Positions 11,774-21,444 of a stretch of DNA of 64,000 nucleotides are shown piece by piece. The stretch's first letter is position 1. The number at the start of each line of letters is the position of its first letter. Below the pieces are notes generated by a model. The model saw only the letters and a program-made list of their open reading frames with translations. It was not told where the DNA came from and did no database searches. Source of the DNA: Entomomonas moraniae (lineage in GTDB: Bacteria > Pseudomonadota > Gammaproteobacteria > Pseudomonadales > Pseudomonadaceae); assembly GCF_003991975.1 (NCBI RefSeq), contig NZ_CP029822.1, forward strand, positions 1,860,001 through 1,924,000. Direction: 5' to 3'. A program made the position numbers and the translations under genes.

Positions 11774-13078
11774 TTAATTTAATTGTTCAACACGGATACG
11801 AACCACTTTACCTTCCACTCCCTCAAGAGCTTCAAGTGCAGTAATCGCATCATTCATTTTTGCTTCGCTTACTTTATGCGTTAATAAAATCATAGGAATC
11901 TTACCATCCATATGTTCTAATTCTTTCTGCATAATTGATTCAATATTAATCTCACGTTCCGATAAAATCGTAGCGACTTGTGCTAAAACGCCTGGTGAAT
12001 CCTCTGCTTGAATTCTTAAATAATAAGCTGTTTCACACTGATCTATCGGTAGTACCGCCACATCAGACAACGAGGAAGGTTGGAAAGCTAAATGAGGCAC
12101 ACGATTCTCAGGATCAGAAGTCATCACACGCACCACATCAACAATATCAGCTACAACCGCTGAAGCTGTCGCCTCCATCCCCGCGCCAGCACCATAATAC
12201 AACGTAGAACCTACGGCATCACCATTCACCATCACCGCGTTCATTACGCCATTTACATTGGCTAATAATCTTTCAGCAGGAATAAGTGTTGGGTGAACGC
12301 GTAATTCAATACCTTGTGGAGTACGTTTCGCAACACCAAGGTGTTTAATACGATATCCTAACGCATCTGCATACAGCACATCTTCAGAAGTTAATTTAGT
12401 AATACCTTCGGTATAGGCTTTCTCAAACTGTAGTGGGATACCAAATGCAATCGAGGCCAATATAGTGAGTTTATGGGCGGCGTCAATCCCTTCTATATCA
12501 AAAGTAGGATCAGCTTCAGCATAGCCTAATGCTTGAGCTTCTTTTAATACATCGGCAAAAGCTCGGCCTTTTTCACGCATTTCAGTTAAAATAAAGTTTC
12601 CTGTACCATTGATGATACCTGCAACCCAATTAATACGGTTACCTGATAGCCCCTCACGAATAGTTTTAATAACAGGAATACCACCCGCGACAGATGCTTC
12701 AAAAGCGACAATAACTCCCTTTTCTTCAGCTTTTGTAAAAATCTCATTACCATGTACAGCAATCAGTGCCTTATTAGCCGTGACCACATGCTTGCCATTT
12801 TCAATGGCCTTAAGTACTAAGTCGCGTGCTAAGGTATAACCACCAATCAGCTCTACCACAATATCTATATCAGGATTATTAACCACTTCAAAGACATCAT
12901 CTGTAATAAGCGTTGACCCTGTTTGGCATAAAGGGTTGATAGAACGGGCCGCAATCTGTGCCACCTCAATTTCTCTACCAGCACGACGCGCTATTTCTTG
13001 TGCATTACGTTGCAACACATTGAAAGTACCACCACCCACAGTACCTAAACCGCATATACCCACTTTAACTGGATTCAA
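11774..13078 (-). CDS. hom: Homoserine dehydrogenase
   Basis: 434-aa enzyme reducing aspartate semialdehyde to homoserine, the branch to Thr and Met. It has the N-terminal nucleotide-binding GICGLGTVGGGTF, the substrate/catalytic stretch GTGNFILTEMREKG and a C-terminal ACT domain (SPGVLAQVATILSEREINIE) that normally senses threonine. The start codon is TTG (13078), supported by GGGAG 7 bases upstream and by family alignment. First gene of hom-thrC. Confidence 0.96.
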   Translation of the reverse strand: MNPVKVGICGLGTVGGGTFNVLQRNAQEIARRAGREIEVAQIAARSINPLCQTGSTLITDDVFEVVNNPDIDIVVELIGGYTLARDLVLKAIENGKHVVTANKALIAVHGNEIFTKAEEKGVIVAFEASVAGGIPVIKTIREGLSGNRINWVAGIINGTGNFILTEMREKGRAFADVLKEAQALGYAEADPTFDIEGIDAAHKLTILASIAFGIPLQFEKAYTEGITKLTSEDVLYADALGYRIKHLGVAKRTPQGIELRVHPTLIPAERLLANVNGVMNAVMVNGDAVGSTLYYGAGAGMEATASAVVADIVDVVRVMTSDPENRVPHLAFQPSSLSDVAVLPIDQCETAYYLRIQAEDSPGVLAQVATILSEREINIESIMQKELEHMDGKIPMILLTHKVSEAKMNDAITALEALEGVEGKVVRIRVEQLN

Positions 13079-13156
13079 GCTAATACTCCCACTTACCTAA
13101 CTAGTTTAAAGCATAACCTTAATAGTGTTATACCCTGTTAATCGTTCTAAATTATA

Positions 13157-13690
13157 CTATTTTTTCGTATCTTGTTGATTGGCTATATTCTGGCCTGTTT
13201 GGGCAACACGTACATTATTATAACTATTAACAATAATATAAACGCGATCTCCCACACGTATAATCTGGTTAGGGTCTACTTCTTGTACAATAGAGATTAA
13301 ACGGCCTTCTTCACCATCTTGCTTAATCACCATTTCCACGCCATCAGTGCGTGTAAAACCCTCTTCTGTCACTGAACCGATGAGTCCTACTGCAACAGCG
13401 CCGATCACTGCACCAACCACAGCACCTGCTGCATCACCATTGGTCGCACTATAACCACCTGCAGCACCACCAGCTAAACCAGCCACAGCTCCAGAACTTG
13501 CTCCAACCCCACTTCTTGATCCTTCAATACGAACAGGTCTTAAATTTAGAATTGTCCCCAATGTTACGTTTTGAATATTACGAACTTCGTCTCGACCATA
13601 AGTTTTACTATCTAGCTTAGGCATACACCCAACAATAGCTAAAACACTTAGCGCAATCCCCAATAATTGGAGTTTCCGTTTAATACTCAT
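13157..13690 (-). CDS. Glycine-zipper outer-membrane lipoprotein (SlyB/PcpY-like)
   Basis: Small lipoprotein, 177 aa. The signal peptide ends in the lipobox AIVGC (residues about 18-22). The central part is a glycine-zipper 2TM domain (GASSGAVAGLAGGAAGG and GAVVGAVIGAVAVGLIG). A C-terminal beta-rich domain of about 60 residues contains the DGVEMVIKQDGEEGRLISIVQ-type stretch seen in SlyB. Expected at the outer membrane with an envelope-integrity role; in enterics slyB is PhoP-controlled, but no such site was identified here. Confidence 0.85.
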   Translation of the reverse strand: MSIKRKLQLLGIALSVLAIVGCMPKLDSKTYGRDEVRNIQNVTLGTILNLRPVRIEGSRSGVGASSGAVAGLAGGAAGGYSATNGDAAGAVVGAVIGAVAVGLIGSVTEEGFTRTDGVEMVIKQDGEEGRLISIVQEVDPNQIIRVGDRVYIIVNSYNNVRVAQTGQNIANQQDTKK

Positions 13691-13821
13691 ATAACACCCA
13701 ATTGAGTAACTTTAAAAGCTTATATTATGCCATAGATATTGCAAGAGTATAAACCAAAAGATAAATCACAAATATTTTCTTATTTTAAGCACCCATCATT
13801 TCTGAGACTCTAACTTAAAAA

Positions 13822-14673
13822 CTAGTGCCCCTTAGTAATCAACTCTACACACCAATGATCTGACGCATATAAAAGGAGCTGCTTAGGTGTTAAATTTTGT
13901 TGTTCAACGCTTACAGGTTGCCCTAACTGCTCTAATAAATGGATTAATAGCTTTACCCTTTCGCGTTCAGACAGTGCTAATAATGCGGCTAAGGAACTAC
14001 TATTATCCTGATTATTTAATATGGTTGGCACATGTAAATAAGTAGGTGAGACAACCCCCAATAATTCTTGCATGTACAACTGTTTTACTACAGTAGACAA
14101 CTGTTCGACTGGCCTTATGATTTGTGTGGCCCCACATCGAACAATCGCCAAAACCATAGCTAAATCAGGATCTATGACACCATGTTTATCCCTAATGACA
14201 AAGTCACCGATCTCTTTGCTTATATTTTGTTTAAAAACACCCTGCAAACGGTCTGTAAACTGATAAATTAGATCAGGTGTACGCAAGCGTATTGTTGCAT
14301 CTTGTGTAGACATTAAAGCATCTCGACAAGAACCAGAATAAACTTGTGTTTCTTTCAGTTGATCTTCTGAACAATGACAAGCATAGGCTAAGCCTTGATT
14401 TAACCATTGATTAACAACTGCATCATCATTGATTGGGTAAATCGTTTTTTCAAAAATATCATTATCCCAATCAAACCCATATGCTTCTAAAACCGACAAC
14501 CACTGCTCAGTCTGCTTTTTTAATAGAGGAAAATCGTTATCAGAAAAACCTATTAGCCATTTCCCTTTAGCTGAACGTATTTCTAGATAAGAAACTAATG
14601 CAATTGCCAATGCCCTTAAATGCATTCCCCCATCATAGACGGGGGAAAAATAACCGACACAGGGCTTAGACAT
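13822..14673 (-). CDS. gluQ: GluQ-RS-like protein with degenerate active site
   Basis: Homologue of glutamyl-Q tRNA(Asp) synthetase, 283 aa, in the usual place beside dksA. GluQ-RS adds glutamate to queuosine in the tRNA-Asp anticodon. Zinc ligands are kept: C99, C101, Y112 and C116 (CHC...YSGSC). The catalytic signatures are not. The usual RFAPSPTG reads YFSPVYDGG, the EDLDPP element reads FSDNDFP, the usual RGADL reads RPVEQL, and the KLSK-type loop is replaced by NNQDNSSSL. The fold is probably intact while aminoacylation is doubtful. Either an inactive or repurposed paralogue, or a decaying gene still lacking stops. Confidence 0.8.
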   Translation of the reverse strand: MSKPCVGYFSPVYDGGMHLRALAIALVSYLEIRSAKGKWLIGFSDNDFPLLKKQTEQWLSVLEAYGFDWDNDIFEKTIYPINDDAVVNQWLNQGLAYACHCSEDQLKETQVYSGSCRDALMSTQDATIRLRTPDLIYQFTDRLQGVFKQNISKEIGDFVIRDKHGVIDPDLAMVLAIVRCGATQIIRPVEQLSTVVKQLYMQELLGVVSPTYLHVPTILNNQDNSSSLAALLALSERERVKLLIHLLEQLGQPVSVEQQNLTPKQLLLYASDHWCVELITKGH

Positions 14674-14686
14674 AACAAAAAATAAA

Positions 14687-15145
14687 CTACAATCCTGTTT
14701 GTTTTTCTTTAATTTCTGCTAGTGTTTTACAATCAATACAAAGCGTTGCTGTCGGTCTAGCTTCTAAACGACGGATACCAATCTCCACCCCACAAGAATC
14801 ACACCAACCATATTCATTATCAGCAATCAGTTGTAAAGTATCATCAATTTTCTTTATGAGTTTACGCTCTCTATCACGGGTACGTAATTCCAAACTAAAC
14901 TCCTCTTCCTGTGTTGCTCTATCAGCAGGATCAGGGAAGTTAGCTGCGTCATCTTGCATATGCTCAACGGTACGACTCATATCGCTCACAAGCTCTAAAC
15001 GCCATTTCTTTAGTATATTTACGAAATGCTCACGCATCGCATCGCTCATATACTCCTCACCTTTTTTCTCTTGGTAAGGCGTAAACACCCCGTTATCACT
15101 CTTTTCAGCAAGAATATTTTCTACTGTTTTTTTAGCCCTAGCCAC
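14687..15145 (-). CDS. dksA: RNA polymerase-binding transcription factor DksA
   Basis: DksA, 152 aa, enters the RNA polymerase secondary channel and, with ppGpp, mediates the stringent response. The coiled-coil tip [13 protein letters not shown] contains the functional acidic residues, and the C-terminal zinc finger is CDSCG...CIDC with all four cysteines. The start codon is GTG at 15145, with GAGGGG about 8 bases upstream. The upstream neighbour on the opposite strand is the aminotransferase; the downstream gene is the GluQ-like gene, 13 bases away. Confidence 0.96.
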   Translation of the reverse strand: MARAKKTVENILAEKSDNGVFTPYQEKKGEEYMSDAMREHFVNILKKWRLELVSDMSRTVEHMQDDAANFPDPADRATQEEEFSLELRTRDRERKLIKKIDDTLQLIADNEYGWCDSCGVEIGIRRLEARPTATLCIDCKTLAEIKEKQTGL

Positions 15146-15468
15146 TATGTCATCCCCTCTTCAATAAAACAAATAAGCTAAAAGAAATATCCTTTTAAAT
15201 CCCCAGCTTTAAGATCAAAATAAACGGCGCAAACTACCAGATCCTTAAAGGTTAATCTAGTACTACTTGTCCCTTTGCTATTTTTTTACATTTATTAATT
15301 AATAGTGCGATTATAGATAACTTTCTACAATATAATATTTTAAAAAAGACTACAAGATAAATATTACGATCGTAACGAATCGCTTTTAAATCTGAGACGA
15401 AGTAATCAATTTGTGCCATATGTTTGATATAATCAACCTATAACTTACACAGAATTAGGCATATTACC
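15146..15468. other. Divergent intergenic region dksA / aminotransferase
   Basis: This 323-base AT-rich region must hold promoters for both dksA and the aminotransferase. A TATAAT hexamer at 15428-15433 sits about 36 bases before the aminotransferase ATG and is a plausible -10, without a convincing -35. No small ORF with a ribosome-binding site, RNA gene or repeat was recognised. Confidence 0.4.
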
Positions 15469-16641
15469 ATGAGTAAAACATTCACTAGGCGTAGTGACTC
15501 TATAGAACCCTTTCAAGTTATGAACTTATTAGCACGTGCTAATGCATTACAAGCCGAAGGCAACAATGTTATTCACTTAGAGATTGGAGAACCCGACTTC
15601 ACCACAGCACAGCCTATTTTAGATGCAGCAAAAGCAGCGATTGAAGCGGGGCATACACACTATACACCGGCTCTTGGTTTACCAGAACTAAGACAAGCCA
15701 TTGCCACCCTCTATAAAACACGCTATAACCTTGATATTGATTACAACCGTATCCTTGTAACCTCAGGAGGTTCAGGTGCATTATTATTAGCTAGCGGCTT
15801 ACTCGTTGAAGCAGGACAACATTTATTGATGGCTGATCCTGGTTACCCGTGTAATCGTAACTTTTTAAGGCTCATCGAAGCCGATGCTAAAATGGTAGCA
15901 ACGGATCACACCACTAACTACCAATTGACACCAGAACTCCTTGATCAACATTGGGATAAAAATACAGCCGGTATTTTAGTTGCCTCCCCCGCCAATCCAA
16001 CAGGGACTATTTTAAATAGAGCAGAACTCAGTGGATTGGCGAAAAGTTGTCAGCAACACAAGGGTTATTTAATCTCTGATGAGATTTATCATGGTCTTAG
16101 TTATGATACTGAAGCACCTAGTGCTTTAGAAGTGGACGATAATGCCTATATTCTCAACAGCTTTTCTAAATACTATGGGATGACAGGTTGGCGATTAGGC
16201 TGGTTAGTAGCACCACTGGACGCCGTAAGTAGCTTAGAAAAATTTGCGCAAAATATATACATAAGTCCAGCGAGTATTTCACAATATGCTGCACTTGCCT
16301 GCTTTACACCTGAAGCTCAAGAAATATTTGAAGCACGTAAAGCAGAGTTTGCTAAACGTCGTGATTTTTTATTACCTGCGCTAACTGAACTAGGTTTTAA
16401 AATAAAAACAAAACCTGACGGTGCCTTTTACCTTTATGCAGATATTTCCGCCTTTACAGACGATGCTTACAAGTTTTGCTACTACTTCTTAGAGAATCAA
16501 CACGTCGCGTTCACACCCGGTTTAGATTTTGGAGCTTACAAATCCAATGCGCATGTACGTTTTGCTTATACAAAAAGCTTACCTGTGCTAGAAGAGGCAG
16601 TTGAACGCATTGCACGTGGATTACAAAGTTGGCAAGGATAA
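15469..16641 (+). CDS. Class I/II PLP-dependent aminotransferase
   Basis: Fold-type I aminotransferase, 390 aa, of the aspartate/aromatic aminotransferase group. PLP-lysine motif SFSKYYGMTGWRLGW, substrate-binding SPANPTGT and N-terminal HLEIGEPDF are all in place. The gene stands beside dksA and sfsA, matching the location of an aminotransferase gene in Pseudomonas. The specific amino acid substrate is not readable. Confidence 0.9.
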   Translation: MSKTFTRRSDSIEPFQVMNLLARANALQAEGNNVIHLEIGEPDFTTAQPILDAAKAAIEAGHTHYTPALGLPELRQAIATLYKTRYNLDIDYNRILVTSGGSGALLLASGLLVEAGQHLLMADPGYPCNRNFLRLIEADAKMVATDHTTNYQLTPELLDQHWDKNTAGILVASPANPTGTILNRAELSGLAKSCQQHKGYLISDEIYHGLSYDTEAPSALEVDDNAYILNSFSKYYGMTGWRLGWLVAPLDAVSSLEKFAQNIYISPASISQYAALACFTPEAQEIFEARKAEFAKRRDFLLPALTELGFKIKTKPDGAFYLYADISAFTDDAYKFCYYFLENQHVAFTPGLDFGAYKSNAHVRFAYTKSLPVLEEAVERIARGLQSWQG

Positions 16642-16644
16642 TCT

Positions 16645-17358
16645 ATGCAATTTGAACCACCACTCGAACACGCGACACTTATTAAGCGCTATAAACGTTT
16701 TTTAGCCGATATAAAAACATCAACTGGGGAACTACTAACCATCCACTGCCCTAATACAGGCTCTATGTTAAACTGCATGAGTGAGGGCTGTAATATTTGG
16801 TTTAGACGCTCTAATGATCCTAAACGTAAATCAGCAGGTACATGGGTTCTTTCAGAAACACCACAAAATCGGCTAGCATGCGTTGATACTCAACTGGCTA
16901 ACAAACTGGTTGAAGAAGCTTTAAATGCAGGCGTTATAAAAGAGTTGGTGGGCTTTAATAGCCTACGGCGAGAGGTAAAATATGGGCAAGAAAACTCTCG
17001 TATTGATTTTTGTTTAAGCTATCCTAATCAAAAAGAAGTTTATCTTGAAGTCAAAAGTGTTACCTTAGGCTTTGACAACAATAATACTGCTGCATTTCCC
17101 GATGCAGTCACTACTCGTGGTGCCAAACATTTACGTGAATTGACAGCTTTAGCGAAGCAAGGTATTGATACAGTTCTTCTGTACTGTGTTAATCTGACCA
17201 ACATCACGGCAGTTCGCCCTTGTACAGAGATTGATCCAAACTATACCAAGGCGTTACAAGAAGCCCATGATGCAGGGGTTAAATTACTTGCCTATGCTTG
17301 CGATATTTCAAACGCTACCATTTGTCTTACACACCCTATTAATGTAAATCTTAGGTAA
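16645..17358 (+). CDS. sfsA: SfsA family DNA/RNA nuclease-like protein
   Basis: SfsA, 237 aa, a DNA-binding protein with a restriction-endonuclease-like fold, originally linked to maltose gene expression in E. coli. Diagnostic stretches are [12 protein letters not shown] near residue 38 and the nuclease-like core [20 protein letters not shown], where the D and E-x-K residues lie. It begins 3 bases after the aminotransferase stop and is surely cotranscribed. Biochemical role in this organism is unproven. Confidence 0.93.
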   Translation: MQFEPPLEHATLIKRYKRFLADIKTSTGELLTIHCPNTGSMLNCMSEGCNIWFRRSNDPKRKSAGTWVLSETPQNRLACVDTQLANKLVEEALNAGVIKELVGFNSLRREVKYGQENSRIDFCLSYPNQKEVYLEVKSVTLGFDNNNTAAFPDAVTTRGAKHLRELTALAKQGIDTVLLYCVNLTNITAVRPCTEIDPNYTKALQEAHDAGVKLLAYACDISNATICLTHPINVNLR

Positions 17359-17479
17359 CATCACCTACAAAAAAAGTAAAATGATTATCATATTCACCTA
17401 AAATGCCCTGTTATAGAGACCGTTAAACTGCTAAAATTTAGCAACGACTAATAATAAACTATTCACTAGGCCAAAATTT

Positions 17480-18145
17480 ATGAGTTATAAACACCAATAT
17501 GTTGATGGGTCATCTATTCATTTTGCTGTAGGTAAAGTTGTTTGTATAGGCCGTAATTATGCAGAGCATGCTAAAGAGCTAAACAACCCAATCCCCACAG
17601 AACCACTTATATTTATTAAACCCTCTACGGCCATCGTCAGCAGCAATGGCGGCTTTACTATTCCTCATAATCAAGGAGCAGTTCATTACGAAGCGGAAAT
17701 TGCTGTACTCATTGGCAAACCCCTTTCAGGCCCTGTAAATCACAAAGAAATACAAGAGGCTATTGTAGGTTTTGCTCCTGCCCTAGATCTTACGCTAAGA
17801 GATGTGCAATCTCGACTTAAAGAAAAGGGTTGGCCTTGGGAACTTGCAAAAAGTTTTGATGGTGCTTGTGTACTAACACCTTTTACACCAGCATCAAATT
17901 ACCCTGACCTCACGGATATCAACGTTCGCTTAACGATTAACAATGAGGTTCGTCAAGAGGGCAATAGTAGCCAAATGCTCACACCAATTATTAATTTAAT
18001 TGAATACATTGCCCATTACTTTACCCTATTACCGGGTGATGTTATTTTAACAGGAACACCACAAGGCGTTGGAGCGCTAAATACAGGTGATCGACTCATT
18101 ATGGAACTACCTGAACACTGCCAATTCGTGACAGAAGTTATATAA
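17480..18145 (+). CDS. Fumarylacetoacetate hydrolase family protein
   Basis: FAH-fold hydrolase or decarboxylase, 221 aa, resembling E. coli YcgM. Metal-ligand motif VHYEAEIAVLIGKPL near residue 74, ALDLTLRDVQ near 100, and the GDVILTGTPQGVG loop near the C-terminus are complete. Members act on acylpyruvates, oxaloacetate or related beta-diketo acids in the cytoplasm. It is followed 11 bases later by the SdiA-regulated-type gene. Confidence 0.88.
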   Translation: MSYKHQYVDGSSIHFAVGKVVCIGRNYAEHAKELNNPIPTEPLIFIKPSTAIVSSNGGFTIPHNQGAVHYEAEIAVLIGKPLSGPVNHKEIQEAIVGFAPALDLTLRDVQSRLKEKGWPWELAKSFDGACVLTPFTPASNYPDLTDINVRLTINNEVRQEGNSSQMLTPIINLIEYIAHYFTLLPGDVILTGTPQGVGALNTGDRLIMELPEHCQFVTEVI

Positions 18146-18156
18146 TTTACTGCTCT

Positions 18157-19086
18157 ATGCACAAAAAGCTAACGGCCTTATTCACAATAAAACGTGTGAT
18201 TCTACTACTCGTTTTATTGGCCGTCATCGGGCTGATCATCTTCAACCAACAATTTCATGTTTATGAGCGCCTCACTTTTAATTTCCAAGAATGGCGCCAT
18301 ACCAATGCATGGCGAAAAAAATCTTTATGGCTACCTGATTATCAAGTTGTTATCGAAGCAAAACCGATACAAGGCATTCATAATAACTTATCAGGCCTTA
18401 CATGGAACAACGATACAAAAACGCTATTTGCTATTGTGAATAATCCCACCCAAGTCATTGAACTCTCTACAACAGGCGAACTGTTACGCAAAATTAATCT
18501 TATCAACATCAGTGATCCTGAAGCCATTGAATATATTGGTAATAATAACTTTATTATTGCTGAAGAAAGAAAACAAAAACTTATTAAGGTTGTAATTGAA
18601 CCCTCTACAACAGAAATTAACGCTCAAGGGGCTCAACAACTCACGTTAGGCACAGGATTAACCGACAATAAAGGAATAGAAGGACTCGCATGGGATTTTG
18701 AGGGCAAAAAAATCTATGCGGCAAAAGAGCGTAACCCTGTTCATATCTATGAAATCACAGGCTTTCCTCAGTCACCCAATACATCTTTAGACATTATCGT
18801 AAAAAATAACACCCAAAGAGATCAGCGGCTTTTTATAAAGGATATTTCAAGTATTACGTTTAATAGCCATTATCAACATTTATTAGTTCTTTCTGATGAG
18901 TCTCGACTAATCATCGAAATCGATAAAAAAGGCCATCCTATCAGTAGCTTATCGCTTATTACAGGTCATAACCTAAAACAATCGATACCACAAGCAGAAG
19001 GGATGACTTTAGACGATCAAGATACCCTTTACCTCGTAGGCGAGCCTAATTTATTTTATGTCTTTAAAAAAGCTACCCCTAACTAG
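18157..19086 (+). CDS. SdiA-regulated/YjiK-type beta-propeller protein
   Basis: Membrane-anchored protein, 309 aa, of the SdiA-regulated (YjiK) family. Residues about 13-29 form a membrane helix (VILLLVLLAVIGLIIF), followed by a periplasmic beta-propeller with blades seen at NNLSGLTWNNDTKTLFAIVN, GIEGLAWDFEGKKIYAAKE and SITFNSHYQHLLVLSDES. Function is not established in the family. It is probably transcribed with the FAH gene and overlaps the FUSC gene by 8 bases tail to tail. Confidence 0.82.
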   Translation: MHKKLTALFTIKRVILLLVLLAVIGLIIFNQQFHVYERLTFNFQEWRHTNAWRKKSLWLPDYQVVIEAKPIQGIHNNLSGLTWNNDTKTLFAIVNNPTQVIELSTTGELLRKINLINISDPEAIEYIGNNNFIIAEERKQKLIKVVIEPSTTEINAQGAQQLTLGTGLTDNKGIEGLAWDFEGKKIYAAKERNPVHIYEITGFPQSPNTSLDIIVKNNTQRDQRLFIKDISSITFNSHYQHLLVLSDESRLIIEIDKKGHPISSLSLITGHNLKQSIPQAEGMTLDDQDTLYLVGEPNLFYVFKKATPN

Positions 19087-21277
19087 CCACTTTTGTTTGT
19101 TCAATTGCTTGATGTTGTAACTGCGCAGTAAGATTTCGTATACGTACAAGCTGCCTGCAAATGAGCGATAACTCTGTTAATATCAACTTCAAATTATCAT
19201 CCATTTCTTCTGATAACTGATCAAGCTCTTTAGCTAACAGTTCCTCAATCTCATTAGTTACTTTTACGAGTCTTTTTTCCAATAAATCATTGGCTATTTC
19301 ATCTAAATCATTCGCTATAGTAGTCGTAACTCGCTCAAGTAGGGCTTCAACTTCTGCATTTTCAGGCAATGTTTCTCTGTGTGCACCTAATGCTGATAAA
19401 TAGCTCAATAACGTATGTGAAACGACTAAAAAGCGAAAACCAACTTCAACATCTTTTCTAAAATGCCCAGGTTCAAGCAACATACTGGCTAATGCACTTG
19501 ATAGTGCGGCATCCGCATTATGCGCATTACGTCGTGCAACACGGTAATCTAAATCATCTTCTTTACCTGTATCGTACTGACTCATAATTTCCCGTAAATA
19601 GCGACTACTGCTACTTAAAGTGCTAGCTAATACACGATTTAGTTGCCGCCCCTGCCAATCTGGCAAAATAAAAAATACAGCTAAACCTGCTATAATGCAA
19701 CCAATTAACGTGTCTGTTAATCGGGGAATAATCATCGTAAATGCAGAATTACCCATCTGATTAAAACAACATAAAATCATCAAGGTAATAAAAGCAGTCG
19801 ATAACGTATAACGACTCAAGCGATAAGCAAAGAACAATATACCAGCAATCGTTGCAATAATTGACTGCATAATTAAGCTAGGAAATAAGCTGATCACTGC
19901 CCAACCACAAACAACCCCTATTGCTGTACCTACCATCCGTTGTACTAGTCTTACTCTGGTTGCACCATAGCTAGGACGACATACAAAGACTGTCGTTAAT
20001 AAAATCCAGAAACCATATTCTGCATTCAACCAATGCATCACACCATAACCAGCCAGAAGAGCGATGGCAATACGGATAGCATGGCGACAAGTTAACGAGG
20101 TTAACGTTAAATTTTGCTTTAGTCGAAGAAACGCGTCTTTAAACGTATGTACTTCTCTGTCAAATAAGCTAACATCACCATTACTCAATGCATCAGGATT
20201 CTTTGCGTCCATCAACTTTTGTTCTAAAATGGTTAAATTCTTTGCTAAAGCGTACACAGAACGCAATAACCTTTTATTGGTTTCAGGTTGTTCACGAATA
20301 TAATCAATAGATTTTTTTAAATCCTCCAATGCTTCTGTGCTTTCACTGTGATTAAACGGTTCCTTTAAACGAATGGCTTTAGCCAATAATTGGCAAGCTT
20401 TGCCTTGGTGGCTTAAAAGCAACTGACAGCGGAAAAGCACATCACTGTGGAAAAAAGCCTCACTCAATGCATCATAAGGATAATGTGATGAATTAGCACG
20501 CTCATGAATATCCTGTGCAATAAAATAAAGTTTTAAATAACGGCTAACTTGTGGGTTATGACGACTTCCTTTCATTCGATTTAAAATCGTTTCTTTCGCG
20601 ATATTTAATGCATCAACCACCTTTCCATTCTTTTTAGCTAACGCAAGATGTCTCTCTTCAATATCTGAACATCTAACGGGCTCAATTAAGGTAGCTTTTA
20701 ATTTTAAATACCCTCCAAGCTCATTAAATAAATTAACTAACGCATACAATACAGGTTGATGAGCAAAAATAAAATTCCATACAATCGACAAAAGCCCATA
20801 CCAAGCAGCGCCTACTAGCAGCGCTATAGAGTCACGCCACACATCATGATTATTCGTCTGAATATGTTGACTTACACTAATCATGGTATAAATTGATAAA
20901 ATCAACGTAGCAAAACCAATACTACTATACCGACTTCCTATTGCACCGAGCAATGTTAAGCCAAAGGCAGAAATGGCAAGACCTATTGCAAACAGCCAAG
21001 GAAAAGGGAAAAGAAGTGTTACAGAAACAGACGTAATACTAAAACAGATCAGCATTACCACAACAGCTTTTAAGCGGCCTTGCCAATTATCATCTGTTTC
21101 AGCCATGGCGCTAGCAATAATCCCTAAAAATAGAGGCACAACCAGGGATAACTCTCCCCTCCACCAACAAAGTACCATCACTCCCGTCAAGGCAATAAAT
21201 ACCCGCACACAATAAGCGACACGCTCAAGTGACCATAATTGATGAAGTGTATTGACTAATGAACGACTGCTAGCCAT
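19079..21277 (-). CDS. yccS: FUSC/YccS-family integral membrane protein
   Basis: 732-aa inner-membrane protein of the YccS/YhfK (FUSC) family. Two blocks of about five to six hydrophobic helices (residues about 22-170 and 395-550) are separated by a cytoplasmic helical domain. The second block contains the family stretch EYGFWILLTTVFVCRPSYGATRVR. A long charged helix ends the protein. Relatives are implicated in efflux of aromatic acids or other compounds, but YccS itself is uncharacterised, so the substrate is unknown. Confidence 0.88.
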   Translation of the reverse strand: MASSRSLVNTLHQLWSLERVAYCVRVFIALTGVMVLCWWRGELSLVVPLFLGIIASAMAETDDNWQGRLKAVVVMLICFSITSVSVTLLFPFPWLFAIGLAISAFGLTLLGAIGSRYSSIGFATLILSIYTMISVSQHIQTNNHDVWRDSIALLVGAAWYGLLSIVWNFIFAHQPVLYALVNLFNELGGYLKLKATLIEPVRCSDIEERHLALAKKNGKVVDALNIAKETILNRMKGSRHNPQVSRYLKLYFIAQDIHERANSSHYPYDALSEAFFHSDVLFRCQLLLSHQGKACQLLAKAIRLKEPFNHSESTEALEDLKKSIDYIREQPETNKRLLRSVYALAKNLTILEQKLMDAKNPDALSNGDVSLFDREVHTFKDAFLRLKQNLTLTSLTCRHAIRIAIALLAGYGVMHWLNAEYGFWILLTTVFVCRPSYGATRVRLVQRMVGTAIGVVCGWAVISLFPSLIMQSIIATIAGILFFAYRLSRYTLSTAFITLMILCCFNQMGNSAFTMIIPRLTDTLIGCIIAGLAVFFILPDWQGRQLNRVLASTLSSSSRYLREIMSQYDTGKEDDLDYRVARRNAHNADAALSSALASMLLEPGHFRKDVEVGFRFLVVSHTLLSYLSALGAHRETLPENAEVEALLERVTTTIANDLDEIANDLLEKRLVKVTNEIEELLAKELDQLSEEMDDNLKLILTELSLICRQLVRIRNLTAQLQHQAIEQTKVAS

Positions 21278-21444
21278 GGTGTATAAAACTCCAATCGATT
21301 CCTATTTTTATATTTCACAGAATAAACGAAAACAGCTCTACTATTTAAATATTATGTTAGCATATAACTTTTGTTCAGCTTACTGTTTGTTTTTATATGA
21401 CTATAGAAACACTCCGTATCATACAAATTATTTGTGGCATTTTT

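Noticed and set aside
17381-17391. Fur-like ATGATTATCAT before the FAH-family gene
   Set aside because: Only the central part resembles a Fur site; it does not fit GATAAT-n-ATTATC and the gene has no iron link.
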